Shown here: in pieces, positions 48,620 to 60,264 of the stretch
Layout of the letters: the number at the start of each line of letters is the position of its first letter
Position numbering within the stretch: position 1 is the stretch's first letter
Source: Congeria kusceri
Lineage: Eukaryota > Mollusca > Bivalvia > Myida > Dreissenidae
Direction of reading: 5' to 3'
Length of the DNA: 64,000 nucleotides
Assembly (NCBI GenBank): GCA_027627225.1
Contig: JAPFQT010000035.1
Span: forward strand, 1,031,501-1,095,500
Position numbers and translations under genes: made by a program
The notes under the pieces: model-generated
Databases searched by the model: none
What the model was told of the DNA's origin: nothing
Seen by the model: only the letters and a program-made list of their open reading frames with translations

Positions 48620-48654
<35 letters not shown>
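44637..48654 (+). mobile_element. 5'-truncated LINE (L1/Tx1-like) with poly(A) tail
   Basis: It lies between two perfect copies of 'ttgtttcaa' (44628-44636 and 48655-48663), the 9-bp target-site duplication. The 3' end carries 33 A residues (48622-48654). The left boundary falls inside the endonuclease domain, the usual result of incomplete reverse transcription. ORF1 and the 5' region are missing. It sits in an intron-like region on the same strand as the presumed host gene. Confidence 0.95.
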
Positions 48655-48657
<3 letters not shown>

Positions 48658-49031
48658 TTTCAAGAACAAATATGAGAAATCCATATCAGGGTTTTTCCAT
48701 TTTTACACATTTATAGATCAGTAAAACATCGGTATTGCAAGTACACAAGTACAACGGTCACATAGTTAGCGTGAACTATATATTCAATTTATAACATTGA
48801 AAGAAAAAAAAACCTACCAACCCACCCACCTCTAAAATTCTGGGTAGGGTTATGCCAAACCAACAATTTATTAAAGAGCGCCGGAATGTGTTTATTTAGC
48901 ATTTATTAGTGTCCTTCATTTGCTCATTCATTTAAAATAATCTTAAAGTACCAGAAAATACTCACTACCCAGTAGTGATAGTACCACTTTTAAACTACAT
49001 AAAGCTCAGATATGCTTGAAATTATTACTTC
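48655..49031. other. Intron-like stretch after the LINE
   Basis: Right target-duplication copy at 48655-48663; otherwise nothing supported. Confidence 0.5.
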
Positions 49032-49482
49032 TCTAAAGAGACTTATTCACAGATTGTTTCGTATTATTAAAAAATGTCACTACATGTCTAAACTTAAAAA
49101 AGTAAACCATCTGGAATAACCAAAAACAAATATTATAATTATAAAGAAAACAAAGTAAAACAATTTGCCTCTCCCGGGACTTGAACCTACGACCTTCAGG
49201 TTCACTTGGCCAGTTGGGACTTTCAAATATAACCATGTATTTTAATGCCATGTAAGTGATACACATGTTTTCCAAAATAGCCCCAAAAAGCGTTGCAAAC
49301 GCTGAATAATTTTAGCCATTTCATTTGATGATTATTCATAAATGACCCTATATTTCCTATATATTTCTGTGTCAGATGTGTTATTTCGCTTCTTTATATA
49401 CAATGTACTTTTCTTTTTTGAATTCTGTGTCAACAAAGTTGAAAATTGTCAATTTGCCAATCCGTGAATAGGTTCCTTTAAG
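49032..49482 (-). mobile_element. Intact TTAA-type TIR element with tRNA-like core
   Basis: The left end 'ctaaagagacttattcacag' and the right end 'tccgtgaataggttccttta' + 'ag' are inverted repeats. A tRNA-like core on the minus strand (49165-49230) has B box GGTTCAAGTCC. This copy is uninterrupted and serves as the reference for the split copy at 12645-14430. Confidence 0.75.
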
Positions 49483-49546
49483 GACCAAATCTTTGCAGTA
49501 ATAGTTCTGTTTCTGCTGAAACAATAGTGCACCTCTCATATTACAG

Positions 49547-49673
49547 GGGCAGTTACTCTGGGATCACTACAAGATGAACGCAAAGTTGTTGCTACCAGAA
49601 ATCTCAATGGTCACCAGGGACATCTGCAAAGCACATCCCAGCCCTCTGTTCAGGATGTCATGTGGGGGACATG
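49547..49673 (+). CDS. Exon candidate 7 (unrecognised gene)
   Basis: Acceptor CTCATATTACAG, then phase-0 frame GQLLWDHYKMNAKLLLPEIS, MVTRDICKAHPSPLFRMSCG, with donor-like ATG|GTCTGT. Phase 0 entry matches the exit of exon 6 (43933). The composition is clearly protein-like, suggesting a helical repeat segment; no family recognised. The donor is weak. A decayed second copy lies at 50981-51092. Confidence 0.5.
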
Positions 49674-50099
49674 GTCTGTGTTTTTAAGTAGCAAGCTATG
49701 AATTTCTTACAATAGTAAAAAAAATGTCAGCTGTTTTCACTTAAATAAAATTTACATTGGACTCCCATCACTGTACAAAAAATAGTTCATTAAAAGCCCT
49801 TTATTTTCCATTGTAAAATAAGTACAATCTTTGTTATAAACTGTAAGTGTATTGAATTGTTTAGTTTTGAGATCTTCTGTAATCTGTCAACATTACGATC
49901 TAGTTTATATTAGCGCTTTTGTTTTCTCTATTTGTAGATTTTATACTTTTCTATTTAAATAAATAAAATAAAATTTGCTTATTATATTGTTTAAATGGTA
50001 TACAAACTGAAACCCATTTGCTTCAAAATAAGACTTCATTATAATTATATAAAAGTTCTTTAAACTGCATCTTTTTGTATAAAAGGATTTATTAATGCA

Positions 50100-50410
50100 T
50101 GTGCCGGACTGGCTAGCTCATTTGGTAGAGTGCAGGACTGCCAATCTGGGGTTTGTGAGGTTACTTTCCGGCCCGGTCAGATAACTTTCGTGGTGATTGG
50201 TCATGAAATAATTTCTACGGCCATTCTCCCCCTACCTCTGATTCAAGTAGGGCAGTTGTCAGTTACTGGCATAAGTATGTGCACTTAGTACTGGTTAACC
50301 GCTTAGATCGGCTAAGCTTGCCCAGGACAATGTGAGTAGGTTTACTGGCCGCCGGTTTATGACTAAAATACTGTTAAATATGGCATAAAATCCAAACAAA
50401 TAAACAAAAC
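50100..50410 (+). mobile_element. tRNA-derived SINE (bivalve type)
   Basis: The head TAGCTCATTTGGTAGAGTGC has a good A box; the B-box region (ggttactttcc) is eroded. The body 'tctgattcaagtagggcagt', 'tgtcagttactggca', 'gcttgcccaggacaatgtga' and 'taaaatccaaacaaataaac' is, from memory, a common bivalve SINE body. It separates exon candidates 7 and 8. Confidence 0.75.
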
Positions 50411-50481
50411 AAGTAATGCCTGCAACAATGTTCCCTCAGATTTGTGCCAATATTTAAAGTTATATTATTCTGCCTCTCTAG

Positions 50482-50590
50482 GTCAGGTTTATGCCGACCT
50501 TGAAGCAGCTGGTGACACTCATGGGCAGTATCAGCATCAGAGCAAGTGGGAGTACCATGATCAGTGGATCAGTGGCAAGACATATTTACA
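50482..50590 (+). CDS. Exon candidate 8 (unrecognised gene)
   Basis: Acceptor CTGCCTCTCTAG, frame VRFMPTLKQLVTLMGSISIR, ASGSTMISGSVARHIY, with donor-like ACA|GTAGTA. A second frame (QVYADLEAAGDTHGQY) is also open, so phase is unresolved. The similar exon at 52525-52634 shares 'ttgccgacctcgaagcagct'-type sequence with an identical acceptor. Confidence 0.45.
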
Positions 50591-50980
50591 GTAGTACAAA
50601 CATTTGATGTATCTGGATGTGAATTTCATTAAAAAAAGGTTGAGCACAGAGTTAAGTTTAGCCTCCCAGAAATTTACTATTTCGCACATTTACTTTAACC
50701 CTAATTGTTGTAGCTCAAGGCTTATTGACACACTTTGAAACCTCCCCCAGTAGGACTCTACAAATTGCAAGGCGGACACCATTTCCGTTACAGCATTGAG
50801 ACTCTATTGCTCTTGATATCTTGCTTTTGTTTCTGTTTGGTTAGTCATTTCATATACATATTCTTTACAAACATGTGCTTCAATTGTTGTAAGGTTTATG
50901 GGGACGTCGTATAAAAATTTGTTTTGTTCAAGCTTTCACAAGAAAGTCTTCTGTAAATCAGAGCTACTCCCATATTTCAG

Positions 50981-51092
50981 GATCAGTTGCATTAGCATCA
51001 CTAAACGATGATGGTAGAGGCGTTCCCACTGAACGTGAAGCAGTCACTATGTCACGTCCAGAAGGCTACAGACTGCATCAGAAAAGATGCAA
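50981..51092 (+). pseudogene. Decayed copy of exon candidate 7
   Basis: Acceptor CCCATATTTCAG followed by 'gatcagttgcattagcatca' aligns with 'gggcagttactctgggatca' of 49547 and continues with patchy similarity. The homologous frame has stops (QLH*HH*). Another frame (SVALASLNDDGRGVPTER) is open to donor GCAA|GTAAAA, so an alternative use cannot be excluded. Confidence 0.35.
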
Positions 51093-51459
51093 GTAAAATT
51101 TCTGAAAAAGATTTTATTGCTGTAGTATTGTTACAATTCAATTTGGTCAGAAAACTAGACCCGTAGTTTTGAATGAATAAATGGTTTCAATATGTTATCA
51201 GTTTGTAAAAGATTCACTTTATTTCACAATTGTTTTTCGATTTAGAGTTGTTAATCAGCTAATAAACAATGTTTGGAATTCTGATGGGTATGAATTAAAC
51301 CACGAGGACTGTTGCCTAAGTTGTTTAATATACCACATCAGGATGACAAATCGGTGTTTATTAGCTGATAAACAACAAAAATTCAAAAATTATTTTGATT
51401 CTAACGTAACCTTACAACATCACAATTTGTCAAACTGACTTAACTTTCGCCCATTTTTA

Positions 51460-52330
51460 TGCTCCCCGGAAAGGTTCGGCCGAGCAAAAAGTTGTCACTT
51501 TGTCCTTCTGGTCTGTAAATTGGCCATGGACTAAGGGGTTTTAAAAGAACTTGGACACATGTTTGCTTCAATGAGACATCATGTCGCACACATAAACCAG
51601 GTCAAAGGTCAAGGTCACTCTTAGAAGTTAAAGGTTCATAGTCACACTGTTTGCCTGGGCTATAGCTTGGCCATGCGTGGAGAGATTTTAAATTACTTTT
51701 CACAAATGTTTGCCTCAGAGAGATGGTGTGTTGCACATGAATCAGGTCCGTAGGTTAAAGGTCAATGTCACTCTTAGATGTCAAGGTCAAAATTAGCACT
51801 CGCATGTCCAGGCGTTAACTTTGCCAAAGATTAAGAGATTTTCAAATTACCTAATACATGTGTTTGCCTCAATTAGAAGGCATGTCACACGCATAAAGCA
51901 GGTCTGTAAGTCAAAGTTCAAGGTCACTTTTAGAGGTCAAATGTCAAAATTGGCACTCTGCCTGCCGGGGCTATATCTTTGCCAATGATCGAGGGATTTA
52001 AAAATTAAATGGAACAATAGTTGCCTCAATGAGACTGCATCTCACACGAATGAATCAGGTCAGTAAGTCCAAGGTCAATGTCACACTCAGAGGTCGAAGT
52101 TCAATATTGGCTTTGGCCATGGATGGAGGGATTGGAAAACTACCTTTGCACAAATGTTAACCTCAATGAGACGGTTTTACACGCACAGGAACGGTAGCTC
52201 AGTAGGTCAAAGTTCAAGGTCACAGTGAAAGTTAGAAGATCAAAATTCGGATTTTTCAATGACTTGGCACAAATGTTTGCCTCAGTGCGATGGTGTGGCG
52301 CTTTTAACTTGTCAACATTGTCAAGCAGTG
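51460..52330. repeat. Interspersed repeat with ~150-bp subrepeats (CCCCGGAAAGG family)
   Basis: It begins 'atgctccccggaaaggttcg' and repeats 'ggtcaaggtcactcttagag', 'tttgcctcaatgagac' and 'gcacacataaaccaggtc' about every 140-160 bases. Related units occur at 56836-57300. The open frames here are repeat-derived. Confidence 0.7.
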
Positions 52331-52524
52331 TCAAAGCAGCATCAGAGAGCATCTATCTGTTTTACCGATATTCTTGTCAGTATTTATACACTATACAGTT
52401 TACATTCCTTATTTGTACAGTTACCATTTAAACCAAATGTTATTTAAAAGACTTAAAGACAATCATTAGAATACAACTTCTATCTTATATTTTTTGTCAA
52501 CAAATTGTTATTCTGCATCTCTAG

Positions 52525-52634
52525 GTTGAGTTTTTGCCGACCTCGAAGCAGCTGATGACAATCATGGGCAGTATCGGTATCTGACCAACTCCTTCTTAGA
52601 CATTCCCTGGCTGACACAGAAATCAACACCAGAG
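52525..52634 (+). pseudogene. Copy of exon candidate 8 with premature stop in the matching frame
   Basis: Acceptor TCTGCATCTCTAG is nearly identical to that of 50482. The homologous frame VEFLPTSKQLMTIMGSIGI ends at TGA. The other open frame, ADLEAADDNHGQYRYL + TNSFLDIPWLTQKSTPE, reaches a good donor CCAGAG|GTATGA in phase 0. Either this copy has decayed or the DLEAA frame is the real one in both copies. Confidence 0.4.
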
Positions 52635-52978
52635 GTATGAAGTGTCATTTTCAGTCTGTCATTAATATTTGGCCAATGTAAATTTGTATTAGTATAGAAA
52701 CAAATAGAAACAGACAATGATTTCCACTAAGTGTGTAACAATATGCACACCTAGTGATATGGTATACCGGTATGTATCATGATACATGGTTTTTCATGTA
52801 ATCAGTAACTAAATATATCATACCAAAAATAATAATGCATCAATAATCTACTGTACTATTGACAAGAATCAACAGTTACCAGTTTGGTTGACTACAATGT
52901 GTAGAATGCAATGCCAAAAAAAAATTTGTGTACGGAAACCAGACATGTGTACTTGTATTTACTGACTTATTTATTTTT

Positions 52979-53175
52979 AGCTTGACTATTCACCGAATAG
53001 TCTGAGCTATTCTGCTAATCTGCGCCATCGACGTCAGCATTGCTGTCATGCTCTGGTTATGGTTTGCATGCAACAAGTACATATCTCTGTAAATACTACA
53101 GATATTCACAAAGAATATTCACTCTGACAAAGAATATATTAATAGTCAAGCGCGCTGTCCTGAGACAGCTCTTGT
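52979..53175. mobile_element. Small TIR element (GCTTGACTATT ends)
   Basis: 'agcttgactattcaccgaat' at the left includes a small hairpin GACTATTC-acc-GAATAGTC; 'attaatagtcaagcgcgctg' lies at the right and the element ends 'gacagctcttgtt'. The same end closes the element at 53301-53957. Confidence 0.5.
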
Positions 53176-53300
53176 TACCTATGGCCACACTGTACCATAT
53201 CATATAGTAATGGTTTGAAAGGTGAACCAAACCCTAAGAATCATATACTGATATATCATGACAATGTCTACTGCTACTTCCTTTAATTTAGACTGTTTCT

Positions 53301-53957
53301 AGCTCAACTGTTGAAAGAATAGATGAGCTTTCCACTTGCCCCGGTGTTGGTGTCAGCATCTCAACTTTGGTTAGTTTTGATTAAAAAGTCCCAATGACTT
53401 CAATACTTCATAAGACATTCACTTGAAACTTAGTATATATCATTATCATCAATGCCAGCATCAAATGCAACAATTCCCATTACTCAGTTTTGTGTGTTGA
53501 CGTATTTATGTCCCCTTTAACTTACATTTTCACATTAATGTGTCAGTTCACAAATCATTAAAATCATTATAACTTCAAAACTATACCAGGTATCATTATA
53601 ACTTCAAAACTATACCAGGTATTTACTTGAAACTTGGAATTTAACATTTTCATCATTTTCAACATCAGGTGCGACAATTCCCACAACTTGGTTTGTTATT
53701 TTGACAGAGTTATGCCCTCTTTTAACTCGGATTTTCAAAATAAATTTGAGGTTCAGAAGTCTTTTAACTTTAAAACAAACAAACAAGGTTTTCCTTTGAA
53801 ACTTGGAAATATCAAAATGTCATCAACTTCAGCATCCAGTACAATAGTTACCATAACTCAGCTTGTATTGTGACAGATTTATGCCCAATCCACCAAATAA
53901 GGCACCAACTGAAATACTTCGAATAGTTGAGCATGCTATCCTCTGACAGCTCTTGTT
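53301..53957. mobile_element. TIR element, GCTCAACT type, with internal direct repeats
   Basis: 'agctcaactgttgaaagaat' pairs with 'cttcgaatagttgagcatgc' near the right end, followed by 'gacagctcttgtt'. Inside, 'atcattataacttcaaaact' + 'ataccaggt' is repeated in tandem (53563-53622) and 'acttgaaacttgg' recurs. Confidence 0.5.
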
Positions 53958-54408
53958 CTCTTTTAGCTCACCTGAGTTTAAAATGCTCAGTGAGCTATTG
54001 ATATATGTTCATATTGATTTTTTTTCTTGTTAAGTTCTGTCATTTATTTAACTCATGTAGTTTCAATCTCTGTTTCAGTACACACAAATATGTAAAACAA
54101 GTCAATTAATTGTTTATTAACTGAAACAGGTCCTTGACTGTGCCCCTATCAGCATGTCAAGGAGCCTTTGACTGCCTCCTGTGTCCTGTTTTGTCTTTGA
54201 AGTATTAATTCATTAAAGATAAAAATTCAAATGTGTTAAAGCATTTGTTTTCTATTGTCCAATCATATGGAAATTTGCAAATGAAATCGGAATAAAAATT
54301 CCAAGACACAACTGTTTCTGCTAAATTGCAATACAAAGTATTTGTTGTTTTTTGCCATTTTATGTGAATATAGGTTCTTTTTGGCCATTTTTAATGTTAC
54401 TTTTACAG

Positions 54409-54574
54409 GCCCTATAATGTGCAGCGTTGATCCAGTCGAGGCAAGCTGGTCACAGTGGGTCATGAATTACTGCAACGTCTTTGAGAAGGCCAAAGAACTC
54501 AGTTCATTCATATTATTTGCTAACTGTAATGTGTTCTGGTACAAATCGTACATTATTAATTGCGATTCACATTA
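54409..54574 (+). CDS. Exon candidate 9, possibly terminal
   Basis: Acceptor TGTTACTTTTACAG, then PIMCSVDPVEASWSQWVMNY, CNVFEKAKELSSFILFANCN, VFWYKS, to TAA at 54572. Only this frame is open. The first 35 residues look like a real exon; the sequence after about 54510 becomes AT-rich, so the true end may be a donor near there. Entry phase 1. No family recognised. Confidence 0.45.
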
Positions 54575-55559
54575 AACTTTAAATTAATAGACACTATATC
54601 CGCTTACTTCTTTAAAGCAATCATATTTTATGTTTCATGTGAACATTTCTTTGGGAACATTTATCAAAACTGTATAGAAGTGTTTTCTTATCTGACTGAT
54701 TACTTGAAACTTGTTGGTAATTGTAAAATTGTAACTTTCATAAAATTATTTACTTGTTTGAATGTTTGATTGTGTTGCATGCATTTTTTCATTTAATAAA
54801 ACATGTTTGTAAGATGTCCGCCATTGTATGTTATTTAAGTTCTTTGTATTATATGATACTATGTAGTACCATACATTTTATCTTACATTGACAAAATATT
54901 GCCTGTCCATATTCATGATCATATTTTTTAAATGTCATTAAACATAAAAAAACTGAAGCATTTGGGGTAAAAAACTGGAATGTTATGTAAGTGATTATAT
55001 GTTTTTAAATATTAATATACGAAAAGTACAGAAGAATTTCTCTTACTCATTTTTTTTCACATTGCAAAGCTTTATAATTTTATAATATTAACTTCAAATG
55101 ATGATTATTCATTAATTACACAATATTCTAAATATATTTCTGTGACAAATTTTAGATTTTGAATCTGTGACAAAAATGTTAGAAATGGTCGATTCTTCAA
55201 TCTGTAAGCTTAGGCAGCCTTAGTTTTTTTCATCATTAGTCATTACAAATATGGCAGCGCTGAGAATTTATTTAAACTTACAAATACAGTATGTACTCCT
55301 ACAATGATAGTATGGATATGGTAAACATTAACAGCTTACGGGTACTCTTTAACAATGGAAATTTGTTGACCATTTTGGGATTGAAATGCTTAATTTGTCC
55401 TTTGATATTTCTAACTAACATTCCAGTGAATGGATAACAATAACATTTCCATGAATATATCAATCATATTTGCACATTAAGTTTTGTAAGATTTTTGTAA
55501 GATTGTTTGCTTTATAAGAAGGTTGACCTTTCTTTTTTATGCCCTTTTTTCGGTACACT
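54575..55559. other. Non-coding stretch with a TIR-element fragment
   Basis: 55090-55200 ('atgatgattattcatt', 'atatatttctgtgacaaa', 'cttcaatctgt') is the right half of the 49032-type element. Nothing else supported. Confidence 0.45.
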
Positions 55560-56165
55560 TTTTATGCCCCCCATCGAAGATGGCGAGGTTTATTGGTTAG
55601 CTAATGTCAGTCTGTCGGTCGGTAGATAAATTTCATTTCCGCTCTCTACGCCCAACAGTTTTCATCCGATCCTCACCAAACTTTATGAAAATGTTTGTGG
55701 CCATATCTCAATCAAGTTTGATTATCATCCAAATCACATCAGGAATTGTTGAGTTATGACCCTTGAATTATCTAAAGTTGTCATTTTTAGCAGTTTCTGC
55801 TCTCTATGGCCAACAGTTTTTATCCGATTGTCACTAAACTTGGTGAAATTCTTTGTGGGCTTAATTTCTCTGTCAAGTTCGATAATCAACCAAATCGTCC
55901 CAATAACTGTGGAGTTAAGGCCCTTAAATTATCTAAAACTAGCCTTTTTAGCTGTTTCCGCTCTCAAAGTCCAACAGTTTTCATTAGATCTTGAGGTTTT
56001 AATATCTTAGCCAAATTCGATGATCAACCAAATTGCCAGAGGAACTGCAGAGTTATGGCCCTTGATTTATCTTAAATTGGCCTTTTTAGCAGTTTCCACT
56101 TCCTATGTCCAACAGTTTTCATCCGATCTTCACCAAAATTGATATTTTATTTCAAGATTGCTCTT
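55560..56165. repeat. Interspersed repeat, GATGGCGGG family, second copy
   Basis: Same start and subrepeats as 33100-33870 ('ccccatcgaagatggcgagg', 'caacagttttcatccgat', 'gagttatgacccttgaatta'). Plus frames here are repeat-derived. Confidence 0.75.
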
Positions 56166-56835
56166 AACCTAGAGAGGGCATTACTGGTTTACAAACAGCT
56201 CTTATATTTATGTTAAAATTATATCTGTTGGCTTGGGTTATGATCATAGAAGCTGACCGAAGTTTGTTTTGCTAAGAATTTGTTTAAATTAAATTGTAAA
56301 GAATTGTAAGCAAAATAACAACAGTTTTAACATAAATTTACTTTATCTTTAACTTAAAAGTTTCAATAGTATCATTCCTTGTTAAGAAAATTTAGATATT
56401 TGAAATACTGTATTTTAATGTAAGAACTGAATGTTTATGTAGATAGAATTCATTGTACTTGTTGTTGAATTTATCCTGATTTGCAATTGTCTTCTGTATG
56501 ACATTTGAATTTCCTTATATTATCTTTGCAGTTTTACTTGTATGAAAACTAACATTTCATGTAAAAATGCAACTTTGTCATAACTGCATCTGCAATTTGT
56601 TTGTAAAGAAATTATTTATTGTTGAATGTATTGTACATATTTGTGCTTATCATTATATAGCTATTATCTTGTTTGATTTTATTTTTAATTTGCCAGTTGC
56701 GTTTTTTTTCCCAAAAATTTTCAGTATTGCAAGTATGATTACGATCTAAAAAGTAAATCCATTTAAAAGTGTAATGTTCTAAAAAGCTGACCAAAGTTTT
56801 CTTTTCAGAAATATTCTAGATCCAGTCATTTTTTG
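56166..56835. other. Non-coding stretch
   Basis: AT-rich, nothing supported. Confidence 0.4.
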
Positions 56836-57300
56836 TCACGCCTGCTAGCGGTCTGCTTGAATTTGTTGCGACACTTAGAGTCAAAGGTCAAATATGGGCA
56901 TAAAACAGCTTGTGTTGACTTTTAATTCATCATTCATTAGGGAATTTTAAAATAACTTGCTACAAATGTTCACCATGTGGAGATGGCATGTTGCACACAA
57001 GACCCGTGTTCCTAGCTCAAATGTCAAGGTCACACTAGAGGTCAAAGATGTGAATGATACAGCTTGTTTGGACCAGACTTCTTTATTTGTGGTTTGTAGT
57101 GTTGAATAGTTTTCAGAAAGGTTCACCAAATGGCGACACCATGTTGCGCACAAGACATGTGTTCAATATCACCCTTAGAGGTCAAATATGGGCAATGGTC
57201 AAATATTGGCATTATATAGCTTGTTTCCAATGTGATTTTAAAATAATCACGGTACAATATTTGTTACTTTCTTGACAACAGGCTTGACATGTTGCTAACA
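56836..57300. repeat. Interspersed repeat related to 51460-52330
   Basis: 'gtcaaggtcacactagaggt', 'atgttgcacacaagac' and 'aaatatgggca' recur about every 130 bases. Confidence 0.6.
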
Positions 57301-57429
57301 GGCATCTAGTTGAATTTGAATTTACCTGGGATGCAGAATTTGGTATAATAGATTTAATAAACAAGAAGTGTGGAAATTCCACGAAAACATTTTTCGAACA
57401 AATGCATAAAAGTCAGCACAATAATGAAA

Positions 57430-57780
57430 GAAAGTTCAGGGTGCCATATGCATTCCTAAGCGAGGTCTCGTTATAAGGTATCTATGGATGAAGTTTCATT
57501 AGAATATTGTAATGCGTGTTCAAATTATTGAGCAGAAACTGATTTTGTATTTTTAGTAACATTGACCCTGACCTTCACCCCACCCACCCCATATGCAATC
57601 CCAAGCGTGGTCTAGATATAAGGTACCTATGTGTAAAGTTTCATTAAAATATCTCAATCTATTCTCGAGTTAGAGAGCAGAAACGAAAAGTTGACGCCGC
57701 CACCCAGCCCGCCCGCCCGCCTGACATACCCCAATCTAATAACCGAAATTTTTCTTAGAAAAATTTGGTTAAAAACAGAT
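57430..57780. repeat. Interspersed repeat related to 5160-5300
   Basis: 'ataaggtatctatggatgaa' + 'gtttcatt' and 'cattctcgagttagagagca' in two ~125-bp subrepeats, ending 'cccgcccgcccgcctgac'. Confidence 0.65.
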
Positions 57781-59214
57781 ATTTAAATTTTGTTTTTGTA
57801 AAATTGAATTTAAACTAAACTGCTTATTATTTTCGCCAATGATGTTATGTTTTTACCAACTTTGGTTTTTAAGTTGATAACATTACAAAAAAAATCATAT
57901 TCATGAAATCTTTTAGAATAGGGTTAAATGTATCATGGTTTGCTATTGAATTGTGTATGTTTATTAATGTGTTGTCATATTTTACGTTGTTCCAAATTGG
58001 CATAAATCATGAAAAATACCGCACATGTCATGAAGTCCAAAAAAATATAAGAAAAATACAACTGTTAAATAATGAGTAATTTTTTGGCCCAGTTGCTTTA
58101 AATGTTGATGGCAAGATAACTTTCATTGTAAGTATAATTAATATTACAAACAACGTGCTCATTTTAATTAAAATGTATAATTGCAGTTTGTTCAGATTAA
58201 ACTCGTTTTTCAAAATTTTCATGTCATAATTATTTTCATAAATAATTTCATCCAGATTCTAACCACTGTTAGCTGAGTTGTCAGTAAGTTTTGAGCAACT
58301 CACCACTGATGATATGTTGTTTTCTTCTTTGAATATTATTATGGTTATTTATACTCGGCCAAAAAATAACCTGACAGTTTATCAATTTTCGGAAAGCGAA
58401 TCTAGATACAGTAAACAATGATTGATTTTTAAAATACAATGTTTTCAACATACATGTGTACATTTTCATATTTCCCATACATAAATTATTGTTTTATGAC
58501 GTAGTGGTTGCAATATAATCCACTAACAAAAAGAGAACAAATTAGAATGCGTCAGGTTTCTTTTTTGGTTTAAGTGTATAGATTTTGTCTCATTATACAT
58601 GTGTGCATTATGATATTTTCATTTATTTGAGCGTATGTAATCAATGGAATGCTTTTGTTACTGTTCAGTATATAGTTAAGCTCCATGAACACGACATTCA
58701 TTGGGAGCTATTGGAATATGAGACCTTTCCTGCATCATCAGTCGTCTTAACGTTGTGTGCACAACTGATACTTCAAATGAAATTTTTAAACCAATGGCCA
58801 GTAACAATGAAGTAGTTGCTTCATTTTCGAAAAAAAAGACTGTGCAAGATCCATTGACAGCAATAACAAGCAATTTCTTTTAATAATTCAAGTCATGCAT
58901 CAGTAGGATTTCATCCTCTCCCGAAGGTGGAGGGATATAGTTTAGGTGTGTCTGTCTCTCTGTCAGGAGTCATTTATTAACCACGGGAAAATATTGGGCA
59001 AGTTCTTCAACATTAAATTTGATGCTTAAATAATCTTAGAATGTTGACAATATTGTCATTAAAAACAGATTTGGTTGCTTTAATGTAAATCATCTAATTT
59101 TGCCTATTGGGATTAATTACTTACTCAGGCCAAAAGAATAAATTGTGTTTTGGGCAGCGGTTTCAAAAAGTGCGGTAGGTCGGGATTAAGTTTGTCGGAC
59201 GAATTTGGATTCAT
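57781..59214. other. Non-coding stretch
   Basis: 58905-58960 ('ctcccgaaggtggagggata', 'tgtctgtctctctgtcagga') is the edge of another interspersed family. No exon supported. Confidence 0.4.
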
Positions 59215-59585
59215 GGGAAACAATCATCGCTAAAATCTTTAGGGACGGGGATTTACGCTGGAATCATGGAAAACAATCGTCGCTAAAAACGTTAGGGTCA
59301 GGGTGTTTACGCTGGAATCATGGAAAAGAATCGTCGCTAAAAACTTCAGGGTCAGGGTGTTTACGCTGGAATCATGGAAAACAATCGTCACTAGAATCTT
59401 TAGGGTCGGGGTGTTTACGCTGGAATCATGGAAAACAATCGTCACTAAAATCTTGAGGGTCGGGGTGTTTACGCTGGAATCATGGAAAACAATCGTCACT
59501 AAAATCTTTAAGGTCGGGGTGTTTACGCTGGATTCATGGAAAACAATCGTCGCTAAAAACTTTAGTGTCGGTGGTTTACGCTAGC
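59215..59585. repeat. 54-bp tandem repeat, about 6.8 copies, open on both strands
   Basis: 'tttacgctgg' starts at 59252, 59306, 59360, 59414, 59468, 59522 and 59575. The period of 54 is a multiple of three, so several frames stay open: plus VFTLESWKTIVTKIFRVG-type 18-residue repeats and a minus frame of 86 codons (VTIVFHDSSVNTPTLKIL). No splice sites, start context or flanking coding sequence supports expression. Best read as a short minisatellite. Confidence 0.85.
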
Positions 59586-60264
59586 TAGAGTCGGGTTGCC
59601 CGAAACACAATTTATTTTTTTGGCCTCACCATAAAACATGACTTTTGCCTGTATTCATAGGTTATGTTTTGAAAAATTCTGTTTTATTGCCTACATTAAT
59701 TGATGAGTGATGGTATTACAAAATCTTCATCTTCTTTTGACAATGATACGATAAGACAACTAAATTTTGTTATCTCGAAGTTGCCTGGAATTCAATGTAA
59801 CTTTGGCATATCTGAAGTTTGACATATCTATTTACATAATTTTTATAAATATCCAGTTTAAATTATTTGAAAAATTGTAACATAAAATTGCAATTCTGTA
59901 TAAATAAAATTGAACTGTTAATATGTGATCAATGATTAATTGGAAACATGATCTTGAAAACATGTAAAAATGTTTGCAGTGTGTGACAGACTTCCGTCAT
60001 GGCTAGAAACAACCTAAGATATTTTCCACTCTTGACAGAAGCGAGTTCGAGATAACAAAATTAAGATGTATTTCTATATATTGATAAAGAGCTTAAGCCT
60101 GACTTCCACACTGCTGTGTATTTAAAACCAGTCTCCAGTCTCATTAAGGTTTTGCCTTAATCTGTGTGTGTGTGACATACTTTTCCTTCCAGAACATTTT
60201 GGCGGGGTTCTAAATTATTAGCCAGTGCATTTTTTATAAAACAAAGAAAAAACACAAAGACGAC
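59586..60264. other. Non-coding stretch
   Basis: Nothing supported up to the minus-strand 3' UTR. Confidence 0.4.

Noticed and set aside
31135..54574. Assignment of the plus-strand exons to a giant ubiquitin-ligase family such as BIRC6 or UBR4
   Set aside because: A few short stretches felt reminiscent, but I could not match any motif reliably; naming it would be a guess.
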